From NCBI GenBank assembly GCA_040830545.1, contig JBFOMB010000205.1, positions 1 through 25,988 on the forward strand: a stretch of DNA of 25,988 nucleotides, in the 5' to 3' direction. Positions within the stretch are counted from its first letter, which is position 1. Each line of letters begins with the position of its first letter. The DNA comes from HXMU1420-2 sp040830545. Lineage in GTDB: Bacteria; Pseudomonadota; Alphaproteobacteria; Rhodobacterales; Rhodobacteraceae. The notes beneath the pieces were generated by a model, which saw nothing but the letters and a program-made list of their open reading frames with translations, was not told the origin of the DNA and made no database searches. The translations under genes were made by a program, and so were the position numbers. Positions 15,591-23,015 of this stretch are shown here, piece by piece.

Positions 15591-15767
15591 TGTCGCCTGT
15601 TGATTTCACCATTGGGACCCGAAGTCGCCCCAGCCAGCAACGCAGACCCGCAACAAAGGGACAATGGGCACGGGAATCGGATAGTATGCCCCCAAGGACA
15701 ACGCCAACCTGTCCGGCAATGCACCGCCGGGCAAACGCGGCGACAACCGACAGGGAGACCAGGGAAG

Positions 15768-17156
15768 ATGAGCAAAGTTGCAATAATCGGGTCGGGGATC
15801 AGCGGGCTGACACTGGGCATCGGGCTGGTCGAACAGGGCCATAATGTCACGATATTCACCGGCCTCAGCGGCGAGGATTGGCTGACCAAGGTTCCCCCGA
15901 CCGGCACCGCCTGCCGTTTTGCCAGTTCCCTCGACCTCGAAGAGGAACTGGGCATCAACCATTGGAACGACACGACCCCGATCAACGGCGTGCACCTGAC
16001 CTTCTGTCCCAAACCGGGACGGCAACTGGTCGACCTGATGGGCCGCTTTTCCCGCCCTGCCCTGGCCATCGACGTGCGTCTTCAGTCCTGGCAGTGGGAA
16101 CAGGATTTCGAAGAACGCGGCGGAAAGACGGTCGTCGGCAACGTGGACATCGGCGGGCTGGAAAAAATCGCCGCTGAACACGACATAACCTTTGTCGCCG
16201 CAGGCAAGGCAGATATTGGCAAGCTCTTTGAGGTTGATCCCCGGCGCAGCGTCTATGACAAAGCCCAGCGCAAACTGGCCATGTTCGTCATCCGCAACGT
16301 GGATATGGACCGCAGCCATGACGGCATCCACTTCACGCACGGCATCAAATTCAACTTCTTCGGGACCGAAGGCGAACAGTTCAGCGTGCCCTATTGGCAC
16401 AAGGACGGCTATCAGTGCTGGAACTGCATTGTAGAGGCCAAGGAAGGCCGCGCACTGGACCGCTTTGACACTGCCAATTCGGGCGAGGAGGTCGTTCAAA
16501 CCGCCAAGGACCTGTTCCGCGATTTTATGCCTTGGGACTATGACTGGATCAAAAACGCGGAACTGGCCGACCCCAAGGGCTGGCTCAAAGGTTCGGTTCG
16601 GCCCTGCTACAAGAAACCGGTGGGGCACCTGCCCTCCGGCAACATCGTGATGGCTGTTGGTGACACGGCTAACACGGTGGATCCGATTGGCGGTCAGGGG
16701 GCCAACAACTGCTACCGCCAGATCCGCCGTATCCTGTCCGAGATGAAGGACAACGCAGCTGGTGACTACAGCGAGGCGTGGATGAACGCGACCTTTGACA
16801 AATATGTCGATGAAATTGGTTGGAGCACCAACCGGTTCAACAACACTCTGCTGGAACCGCTGACCAAGGCCGGGCAGCGTGTCCTGATCGCGCAGTATGG
16901 ATCAACCGGAAGGGCAGATGACACCTCGGTACAGCAACAGATTGCGAACGCATTCTGTGACAATTTCGATGACCCCAACGCGATGACCGACTATTTCCAC
17001 GACGATGCCAAGGCCAAGGCCTGGCTGGACGAAATCTCGGGCGGACGTGCCGGAGCCATCGACATGTCGGGCAAGATGTCGATTGCCAAGGGCCAGTTGC
17101 GTCAGGTGCTGGGCATGACCCGCTCGGGTCATCCACTGGCCAAACGGGCAGCCTAG
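15768..17156 (+). CDS. FAD-dependent monooxygenase, styrene/indole monooxygenase-like (StyA family)
   Basis: Flavoprotein of 462 residues. The FAD dinucleotide motif GSGISG is at 8-13, and the second FAD motif GDTANTVDPIGGQGAN at 298-313. The region SRPALAIDVRLQSWQWEQDFEERGGK (95-120) and AAGKADIGKLFE align by eye with StyA (SRAVDYRLYQ...ARGGK; GKYALGKVFE). StyA enzymes take reduced FAD from a separate reductase and epoxidise styrene or oxidise indole; substrate here is unknown. No StyB-type flavin reductase is visible in the window. I chose the ATG at 15768, which has the ribosome site and the GxGxxG directly after; upstream in-frame codons run into the intergenic repeats. It is transcribed divergently from the glycan operon and followed by a strong stem-loop. 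Confidence 0.82.
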   Translation: MSKVAIIGSGISGLTLGIGLVEQGHNVTIFTGLSGEDWLTKVPPTGTACRFASSLDLEEELGINHWNDTTPINGVHLTFCPKPGRQLVDLMGRFSRPALAIDVRLQSWQWEQDFEERGGKTVVGNVDIGGLEKIAAEHDITFVAAGKADIGKLFEVDPRRSVYDKAQRKLAMFVIRNVDMDRSHDGIHFTHGIKFNFFGTEGEQFSVPYWHKDGYQCWNCIVEAKEGRALDRFDTANSGEEVVQTAKDLFRDFMPWDYDWIKNAELADPKGWLKGSVRPCYKKPVGHLPSGNIVMAVGDTANTVDPIGGQGANNCYRQIRRILSEMKDNAAGDYSEAWMNATFDKYVDEIGWSTNRFNNTLLEPLTKAGQRVLIAQYGSTGRADDTSVQQQIANAFCDNFDDPNAMTDYFHDDAKAKAWLDEISGGRAGAIDMSGKMSIAKGQLRQVLGMTRSGHPLAKRAA

Positions 17157-17256
17157 CAGCGAGAACGCCGCGCGTTGGTGGCTAAAACGCCTTGCAGGGA
17201 AATCGACCAAACCGACAAAGCCAAAGCGCTGAATGCCTTCCCCGTTAGGCGAACCC

Positions 17257-17288
17257 GACCAATCCCCGACCCCGGCTGGGGATTGGTC
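17257..17288 (+). terminator. perfect 11-bp stem-loop after the monooxygenase gene
   Basis: GACCAATCCCC (17257-17267) and GGGGATTGGTC (17278-17288) are perfect inverted repeats around a 10-base loop, about 100 bases past the stop codon. Only a weak T stretch follows (AATTTGG). A terminator or RNA-stabilising structure is likely, but an operator for the next gene is possible. Confidence 0.55.
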
Positions 17289-17413
17289 AATTTGGCTGCG
17301 CCCGGTGTCGCAAATCAAATATGTGAAGCTCTGTCAGTAGCGTTGCCTTCCCCCCCACAGATCAGTAGGCCGTCTTGGAACCGCCCCGCTCCGGGGTGAT
17401 ACGGCCCTGACCC

Positions 17414-18175
17414 ATGCTCGACATCTTTCCCCCCCTCGCCATCATGACCGCCGGTCTGGCCGTTGGCCTGCTCGCGGGCTTTGTGAAGGGGGTCGTAGGT
17501 TTCGCCTTGCCTGTCGTGTTGATGTCGGGGCTGGCGACGCTTGTCTCACCTGAACTCGCACTGGCCGGGCTGGTCGTACCGTCCGTCCTGTTGAACCTGC
17601 TCCAGGGCCTGCGGCAAGGCCCCCGCGCCGCCTTCACCTCGGTTCGTCGCTTCGGGCGATTGCTGGCCGTTGGATTCGTCGTCCTCATACTCAGCGCCCA
17701 ACTGGTTCCCCGCCTGTCCGAAGCCGCCTTGTTCGCTGCCCTTGGTGGTCCACTTGTCCTGTTCGCCGTGCTGCAGCTGGCCGGGTGGCGTCCCGCCATC
17801 ACTGCCTCAAATCGCGTGGCCGAAGTTGTGGCGGGTACTGCCAGTGGTCTGTTCGGTGGGCTCGCGGGTATGTTCGGCCCGCCCATGGTCGTCTACCTCA
17901 CCGCCATCAACACCGAAAAAACCGAGCAGGTCCGCATTCAGGGCGTGGTGTTCGCGATGGGTGCGACGGTGTTCGGGTTGGCCCACGCTGTTTCCGGCCT
18001 CGTGCGCCCCGACACCTTGTTGTTCTCCGCCGCCATCACGGTGCCTGCGCTGCTGGGTCAGTGGGCCGGTTTACGATTGCACGACCGGGTGAACCAGAAT
18101 CTGTTCCGCACGCTCACCCTGATCGTGCTCCTGCTGTGTGGGCTGAACCTGCTGCGCCGGGCGGTTGCGGGATAG
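17414..18175 (+). CDS. TauE/SafE family membrane permease
   Basis: Polytopic membrane protein of 253 residues, normal for the family, with about seven or eight hydrophobic helices. It has the duplicated TauE/SafE pattern: LLAGFVKGVVGFALPVVLMSGLATL in the first half (about 16-40) and a GLFGGLAGMFGPPMVVYL-type repeat in the second (about 148-166). Family members are proposed exporters or importers of sulfite, sulfoacetate, taurine or related anions; the substrate cannot be read from sequence. It is alone between two stem-loops and is probably its own transcription unit. The ATG at 17414 lacks a strong ribosome site, but the first helix begins properly from it. Confidence 0.85.
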   Translation: MLDIFPPLAIMTAGLAVGLLAGFVKGVVGFALPVVLMSGLATLVSPELALAGLVVPSVLLNLLQGLRQGPRAAFTSVRRFGRLLAVGFVVLILSAQLVPRLSEAALFAALGGPLVLFAVLQLAGWRPAITASNRVAEVVAGTASGLFGGLAGMFGPPMVVYLTAINTEKTEQVRIQGVVFAMGATVFGLAHAVSGLVRPDTLLFSAAITVPALLGQWAGLRLHDRVNQNLFRTLTLIVLLLCGLNLLRRAVAG

Positions 18176-18182
18176 ACGTTTT

Positions 18183-18210
18183 GGGGTAACCCGGCACGAA
18201 AAGTTACCCC
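18183..18210 (+). terminator. 8-bp stem-loop after the TauE/SafE gene
   Basis: GGGGTAAC (18183-18190) and GTTACCCC (18203-18210) form a perfect stem with a 12-base loop, eight bases past the stop codon, followed by GTTTCG. A terminator is the likely role; an operator for the downstream oxidoreductase gene is the alternative. Confidence 0.5.
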
Positions 18211-18293
18211 GTTTCGTACATTCCACCGCTGCGCCCGGTTTTCCCCGACTCCCTTGGGTGCTACGCAATACGCCAGAGGAAGGATCGCCAACC

Positions 18294-19274
18294 ATGACCG
18301 ACATGATGCGTGCCGTAGAGATTTCCGAGCCCGGCGGGCCGGATGTGTTGCAACTGACCGAACGCCCGGTACCCCGGCCAAAATACGGTCAGATCCTTAT
18401 GAAAGTCGCCTATGCCGGGGTAAACCGCCCCGACGCGCTGCAACGGGCCGGGGCCTATGACCCGCCCCCCGGTGCAAGCGACCTGCCGGGCCTCGAAGCG
18501 GCAGGCGAAGTTGCGGCCGTGGGCGACGGCGTATCCGAATTCCAGATCGGCGACCAAATCTGCGGCCTGCTGCCGGGCGGCGGATACGCAGAATATGTCG
18601 CCACCCCCGCAGCGCATTGCCTGCCTGTGCCCAAGGGCATGACCCTGAAACAGGCGGCCTGCCTGCCGGAAACCTTCTTTACCGTATGGACCAACGTGTT
18701 CCAACGCGGCGGGCTCAAGGCAGGGGAACGCATCCTGATCCACGGCGGCTCCAGCGGCATTGGCACCACGGCAATCCAACTGGCCAACGCTTTTGGCGCG
18801 CGTGTGTTCATCACTGCCGGTTCCGAAGAAAAATGTCAGGCCTGCCGCGATCTGGGGGCCGAGGTTGCGATCAACTACAACGAAGACGACTTCGTGCAGG
18901 TCATGCGCGGTGTGGGCGGGGCGAACATCATCCTCGACATGGTTGGTGGCGACTATATCCCACGCAATATCAAGGCATTGGCGATTGAAGGACGCCTCGT
19001 CCAGATCGCGTTTCTCAAGGCGCCCAAGGCCAAGGTGAACTTTGCCCTGATGATGGTGCGGCGCCTGACGCTCACCGGATCGACACTGCGCCCACAAAGC
19101 GATCTGGCCAAGGCCGGGATTGCCCGTGACCTTTATGAAGCCGTCTGGCCCTTGCTGGAAACAGGACGCGTTGCACCCGTCATGGACAGCACATTTGCGT
19201 TAGAAGATGCGGCCAAGGCCCATGCGCGGATGGAAAGTTCGGAACATATCGGAAAGATTGTGCTGGAAATCTGA
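18294..19274 (+). CDS. NAD(P)H quinone oxidoreductase, PIG3-like MDR family
   Basis: Zinc-independent medium-chain reductase of 326 residues. Motifs are AGVNRPDALQRAGAY (41-55), PGLEAAGEVAAVG, LPETFFTVWTNVF (125-137) and the NADP-binding HGGSSGIGTTAIQLA (150-164). No structural-zinc cysteines are seen. LPETFFTVW is typical of the human PIG3 (TP53I3) subgroup. Such enzymes reduce quinones or enones, and the physiological substrate is unknown. A GAGGAAGG ribosome site precedes the ATG at 18294; upstream in-frame codons cross the stem-loop and are less likely. It lies 33 bases before an Old Yellow Enzyme homologue and probably shares its transcript. Confidence 0.88.
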   Translation: MTDMMRAVEISEPGGPDVLQLTERPVPRPKYGQILMKVAYAGVNRPDALQRAGAYDPPPGASDLPGLEAAGEVAAVGDGVSEFQIGDQICGLLPGGGYAEYVATPAAHCLPVPKGMTLKQAACLPETFFTVWTNVFQRGGLKAGERILIHGGSSGIGTTAIQLANAFGARVFITAGSEEKCQACRDLGAEVAINYNEDDFVQVMRGVGGANIILDMVGGDYIPRNIKALAIEGRLVQIAFLKAPKAKVNFALMMVRRLTLTGSTLRPQSDLAKAGIARDLYEAVWPLLETGRVAPVMDSTFALEDAAKAHARMESSEHIGKIVLEI

Positions 19275-19307
19275 CACCGGGGTGTTTTCCCGGACAAGGA
19301 GGCCAGT

Positions 19308-20444
19308 ATGTCACAGTTGTTTTCGCTCTTCACGCTGAGGGGCGTGACCTTTCCCAACCGCATTGCGGTCTCTCCGATGAGCCAATATCGCGCGCGGGAT
19401 GGCATGGCGAATGACTGGCACATGGTGCATCTGGGCCGGTTTGCGCTGGGTGGCGCCGGACTGGTCTATGCCGAGGCCACCGCCGTGTCGCCCGAGGCGC
19501 GGCGTACTCACGGCGATCTGGGCATCTGGACAGATGAGCAGGCTGAGGCGCTCGCGCCTGTCGCCGCGTTTCTGGAACGCGAGGGCGCTGTGCCCGGCAT
19601 CCAGTTGGGCCACGCGGGGCGAAAGGCGTCAGAGCGGCGTCCCTGGCACGGTGAAACCCCGGTGGACGCCGAAGACGCGGCTGAGCGAGGCGAAGCGCCC
19701 TGGCAGGCCGAAGGGCCATCTGCCCTACCCTATGCCGACGGCTGGCCCCTGCCGACGGAAATGACCGAGGATGATATCGCCCGCGTTATCAATGAGTTCG
19801 GGGCAGCGGCAGCGCGATCCCATGCCGCCGGGTTCAGGGTGATCGAGGTCTACGCTGCGCATGGTTTCCTTGTCCATCAGTTCCTGTCGCCCATCTCAAA
19901 CCAACGCACGGACCGCTGGGGTGGCACCCCCGAAAACCGCCGCCGGTTCGCCGTGGAGGTGGCACAGGCGATCCGCGCAAACTGGCCCGACGACCTGCCG
20001 CTGGCCTTCCGGCTGTCAGCAACCGACTGGATCGACGGCGGCGTGGAAGCGGACGAAACCGTTGGCACCGCCCGCGCGTTGAAGGCGGCCGGCGTGGACA
20101 TGATCGACGTCTCAACCGGTGGCATTGGTGGCAAGGACCGCCCGCGCCGGATGAAAATCGAGGAAGGGTTCCAGATCCCCTTTGCCCAGCAGGTCCGGGC
20201 CGAGGCCGACATGCCGACAATGGGCGTTGGTTTCTTGTGGGACGCCGCGCGATGCGAGGAAATCATTGCAAACGGCGAGGCCGACATGGTCGCCTTAGCC
20301 CGCGAGTTGCTGGATGATCCAAACTGGCCCTTGCACGCGGCGGGGGAGCTGGGCGCGGACAAGGATCACGCGATGTGGCCGATTGAGGCCGGGTGGTGGT
20401 TGATGAAGAGGGATCGGTTGTTGTCAAAGCTTGGGATACGGTAG
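19308..20444 (+). CDS. NADH:flavin oxidoreductase / Old Yellow Enzyme family (YqjM-like) with altered active site
   Basis: FMN TIM-barrel protein of 378 residues. It aligns by eye with Bacillus YqjM through SPMSQY (22-27), GIQLGHAGRK (98-107), HGFLVHQFLSPISNQRTDRWGG (185-206, longest family motif) and ARELLDDPNW near the end. Three active-site positions differ from YqjM: Cys26 is Ser25, His164 is Tyr182, and Tyr169 is Phe187. Tyr27 (YqjM Tyr28) and His185 (YqjM His167) are kept. Family members reduce activated C=C bonds with NAD(P)H; these changes suggest shifted redox tuning or another reaction. A GGAGG ribosome site precedes the ATG, and it sits between two quinone oxidoreductases. Confidence 0.88.
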   Translation: MSQLFSLFTLRGVTFPNRIAVSPMSQYRARDGMANDWHMVHLGRFALGGAGLVYAEATAVSPEARRTHGDLGIWTDEQAEALAPVAAFLEREGAVPGIQLGHAGRKASERRPWHGETPVDAEDAAERGEAPWQAEGPSALPYADGWPLPTEMTEDDIARVINEFGAAAARSHAAGFRVIEVYAAHGFLVHQFLSPISNQRTDRWGGTPENRRRFAVEVAQAIRANWPDDLPLAFRLSATDWIDGGVEADETVGTARALKAAGVDMIDVSTGGIGGKDRPRRMKIEEGFQIPFAQQVRAEADMPTMGVGFLWDAARCEEIIANGEADMVALARELLDDPNWPLHAAGELGADKDHAMWPIEAGWWLMKRDRLLSKLGIR

Positions 20445-20546
20445 GCTGCTCCCCTCTTCCTGCAACGGTCGCCCATGCCCCCTTGCAACCCGCTGCAAAA
20501 GCGGTTCGGATTGCAATCGGGAAACCAACATTCAGGAGGAACGCAG

Positions 20547-21524
20547 ATGGCACTCACCGCTTTGATCGAAGAACACGGCGGACCGGAGAAATTCATTCTG
20601 CGGGACGTGGATGTGGGTGATCCCGGGCCGGGTGAAATCCGCATTCGGCACAAGGCCTGCGGGCTGAACTTCATCGACGTCTATCAGCGCACCGGACTTT
20701 ACCCGATGGATCTGCCCCATGCGTTGGGCATGGAGGCCGCCGGTGTGGTGGAGGCCGTGGGCGAAGGTGTCAGCCACCTGAAAGTCGGTGACCGAGCGGC
20801 TTATGCCGCTGCACCTCCCGGAGCCTACTGCGAGGCGCGCGTCATGCCGGCCGCGCAGGTCTGTCCACTGCCGGATGACGTGTCATTTGACGATGCAGCA
20901 GCGGCGATGCTGAAAGGTCTGACAACGCAATATCTGTTCCACCGTACAACTCCGCTGAAGGCGGGTGACACGGTTCTGTTTCATGCCGCCGCCGGTGGCG
21001 TTGGGTTGATCGCCTGCCAATGGGCCAAATCCGAAGGTATCACGTTGATCGGAACCGCCGGGTCGGACGAAAAATGCGCACTGGCACTGGAGTACGGCGC
21101 GGATCATTGCATCAACTACAATGCTGAGGATTTCGCGCCGAAGGTGCGCGAATTGACCGACGGCGCGGGGGTGGACGCGGTGATGGATGGGGTTGGAGCC
21201 TCAACCTTCGAAGGCTCGCTTGATTCCCTGAAACCGCTGGGCATGCTGATGTCGTTTGGCAATGCCAGTGGCCCCGTACCGCCGTTTTCCATCGCAACGC
21301 TGGGCGCCAAAGGATCGCTCAAGGTCACCCGCCCCACACTGTTCACGCATATCTCGGACCACGCATCCTGTCAGGAGATGGGGCAAATGCTGTTTTCCAA
21401 GATGCAGTCCGGTGCCGTCAAAATGCGCATCGATCAGCGATTTGCGCTGTCCGATGTGGCCGAGGCGCATCGTGCGCTGGAGGCCCGCAAAACCACTGGT
21501 TCAACACTGTTGGAGGTCGCTTGA
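20547..21524 (+). CDS. NADPH:quinone oxidoreductase, QorA-like MDR family
   Basis: Zinc-independent medium-chain reductase of 325 residues. It shows NFIDVYQRTGLYP (41-53), the HALGMEAAGVVEAVG stretch and the NADPH motif HAAAGGVG (146-153), which are hallmarks of E. coli Qor. It reduces quinones in one-electron steps with NADPH in characterised members. The ATG at 20547 follows AGGAGGA at the right distance. It is paralogous to the oxidoreductase at 18294 but belongs to a different subgroup. A 102-base gap with no clear hairpin separates it from the OYE gene, and its stop shares a base with the next gene's ATG (TGATG). Confidence 0.9.
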   Translation: MALTALIEEHGGPEKFILRDVDVGDPGPGEIRIRHKACGLNFIDVYQRTGLYPMDLPHALGMEAAGVVEAVGEGVSHLKVGDRAAYAAAPPGAYCEARVMPAAQVCPLPDDVSFDDAAAAMLKGLTTQYLFHRTTPLKAGDTVLFHAAAGGVGLIACQWAKSEGITLIGTAGSDEKCALALEYGADHCINYNAEDFAPKVRELTDGAGVDAVMDGVGASTFEGSLDSLKPLGMLMSFGNASGPVPPFSIATLGAKGSLKVTRPTLFTHISDHASCQEMGQMLFSKMQSGAVKMRIDQRFALSDVAEAHRALEARKTTGSTLLEVA

Positions 21525-22015
21525 TGCGGATCGCTCGAACCTTGATCACCACGGCGCTTCTGGCGCTGGGAAGCACCGCCAGCGCGCAGGAGTTGAAGGA
21601 TTTCGGTTTCACCGCCGGATGGCAGATTCTGATCGACCCGGCGCTGGGAAATGGCTGTCTGATCCAGCAGGCGTTCAGCCCCGACAGCGTGGTGCGCTTG
21701 GGCTATGACGCGGTAGGCGACCGAGGCTATATCACCGTATTTGATCGCAACTGGGGGCAGATCAAGGATGGCGAAAGCTATCCCGTGACCTTCGATCTGG
21801 ATGGCGAACGGTTCGAGGCGACAGCCAAGGGATTCTATCTGGGCAAGGTGCCGGGCGCTGGCATCTTCTTCACCGACCGCAGTTTTGTGGACGCAATTGC
21901 CCAACGCAAGGTGATGAGCATCTATGGCCAAAACGGCAAGGTCACTGACATCGACCTGCGCGGATCAGCCAACGCATTGAAACATGCGCGTGAGTGTCAG
22001 GCCGCCCAAGGGTAG
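21524..22015 (+). CDS. small exported protein of unknown function
   Basis: A 163-residue protein I do not recognise. It begins with a Sec signal peptide: MRIAR, a hydrophobic core TLITTALLALG, and a likely cut after STASA before QELKDF (around residue 22). The mature part, about 140 residues, has two Cys (one in NGCLIQQAF, one near the end in ARECQ) that could form a disulfide in the periplasm, and beta-rich stretches. No catalytic motif is visible. The ATG overlaps the Qor stop (TGATG); a TTG three bases upstream could also start it. Coupling with Qor suggests co-expression, not necessarily common function. Confidence 0.75.
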   Translation: MRIARTLITTALLALGSTASAQELKDFGFTAGWQILIDPALGNGCLIQQAFSPDSVVRLGYDAVGDRGYITVFDRNWGQIKDGESYPVTFDLDGERFEATAKGFYLGKVPGAGIFFTDRSFVDAIAQRKVMSIYGQNGKVTDIDLRGSANALKHARECQAAQG

Positions 22016-22065
22016 GGAAGGGGCACGGCGTGGCACCTGTGAACGCTGTGTTGAAAGGGCTGTAG

Positions 22066-22956
22066 ATGGTCGAGTCTGCTTTTCTGGAAGGCTTTGACGT
22101 TCAAAAGGTCCAATTGCCCGATCTCACCGTCAACTGCGCCTGCGCGGGAACAGGACCTGCAATATTGCTGCTCCATGGTCACCCACAGACCCATGTGGTC
22201 TGGCGAAAGATCGCGCCACGCCTGGTCGAGGCCGGATATCATGTGATTGCGCCCGATCTGAGGGGGTATGGCGACAGCGACAAACCTGAAAGCGACCCGT
22301 CACACGTCCCGTACTCCAAGAGGGTCATGGCAACCGATCAGATCGCGCTGATGAAACATTTGGGCCATGAAACATTTTCGGTTGTCGGCCATGATCGTGG
22401 TGGTCGGGTGGCGCATCGCCTTGCGCTGGATTTTCCGAATACGGTCGAACGGATGGTTGTTCTGGATATAGCGCCGACGCTCACGATGTACGCGCAAACC
22501 AATCAAGAGTTCGCAACGCGGTATTTCTGGTGGTTTTTCCTGATCCAGCCGGACGGGCTACCCGAAAAAATGATCGCATCAGACCCGGAGTACTTCCTGC
22601 GCAGACACATCGCCGGCCAGGTGAAGATCGAAGGGTCAGTGAACGAGGTTGCGATTGCTGAATACCTGCGCACGTACAAGGATCCGGCGACACTGCATGC
22701 GATTTGTGAAGACTACCGCGCGGCGGCAAGCGTTGATCTGGAGCACGATCGGGAAGATCAGGATAATCGGATCAAAGCTCCGCTGCTGGCGATTTGGGGC
22801 GCGCAAAGCGTCGTCGGCGAACTTTATGACGTCAAAGCAACCTGGAAGGAAAAAGCGAACACCGTGACGGGGGTCGCACTGCAATGCGGGCATGCAATCC
22901 CTGAAGAAGCGCCAGTGGAACTGACCGAACATATTCTCAAGTTTCTGGCAAGCTGA
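22066..22956 (+). CDS. alpha/beta hydrolase, haloacetate (fluoroacetate) dehalogenase-like
   Basis: A 296-residue hydrolase with HGHPQTHVVW (oxyanion region, about 37-46), nucleophile elbow VGHDRGGR with Asp110, Arg111 and Arg114, Asp134 in LDIAP, CEDYRA (214-219) and His276 in GHAIPEEAP. An Asp nucleophile with DRGxR is the mark of haloacetate dehalogenases and related epoxide hydrolases; residue numbers match Rhodopseudomonas fluoroacetate dehalogenase as I recall it (Asp110, Arg111, Arg114, Asp134). The halide-pocket pair His155-Trp156 of that enzyme appears as Trp155-Trp156 here, so C-F activity is uncertain. The gene starts 50 bases after the exported-protein gene and ends convergently with gshA. 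Confidence 0.83.
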   Translation: MVESAFLEGFDVQKVQLPDLTVNCACAGTGPAILLLHGHPQTHVVWRKIAPRLVEAGYHVIAPDLRGYGDSDKPESDPSHVPYSKRVMATDQIALMKHLGHETFSVVGHDRGGRVAHRLALDFPNTVERMVVLDIAPTLTMYAQTNQEFATRYFWWFFLIQPDGLPEKMIASDPEYFLRRHIAGQVKIEGSVNEVAIAEYLRTYKDPATLHAICEDYRAAASVDLEHDREDQDNRIKAPLLAIWGAQSVVGELYDVKATWKEKANTVTGVALQCGHAIPEEAPVELTEHILKFLAS

Positions 22957-23015
22957 AGCAGCACGAGCCAAACTGCTCGCAAAGCAATCAACCCGATCTG
23001 CAAAGTCCGGTTCGC

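Larger units (their letters stand above)
15350..15767. promoter_or_regulatory. 418-base divergent intergenic region with nested inverted repeats
   Basis: Lies between the glycan operon (minus) and the monooxygenase gene (plus), and should hold both promoters. I see no clean -35/-10 pair for either direction. It holds several inverted repeats, listed separately, concentrated at 15441-15590. No convincing open reading frame of its own is present. The plus-strand gene has a purine-rich ribosome site (GGGAGACCAGGGAAG) just before its ATG at 15768. Confidence 0.6.

Noticed and set aside
15582..15767. N-terminal extension of the monooxygenase
   Set aside because: It would translate the palindromes of the intergenic region; the ATG at 15768 has a ribosome site and sets GxGxxG at the normal distance.
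15606..16628. Minus-strand open frame of 340 codons opposite the monooxygenase
   Set aside because: Antisense shadow of a gene with clear FAD motifs; no motif of its own and no start signals.
19275..19307. Small hairpin ACAC-CGGG-GTGT followed by TTTT between two oxidoreductase genes
   Set aside because: The stem is only four base pairs and the gap also holds the next gene's ribosome site; a real terminator here is unlikely.
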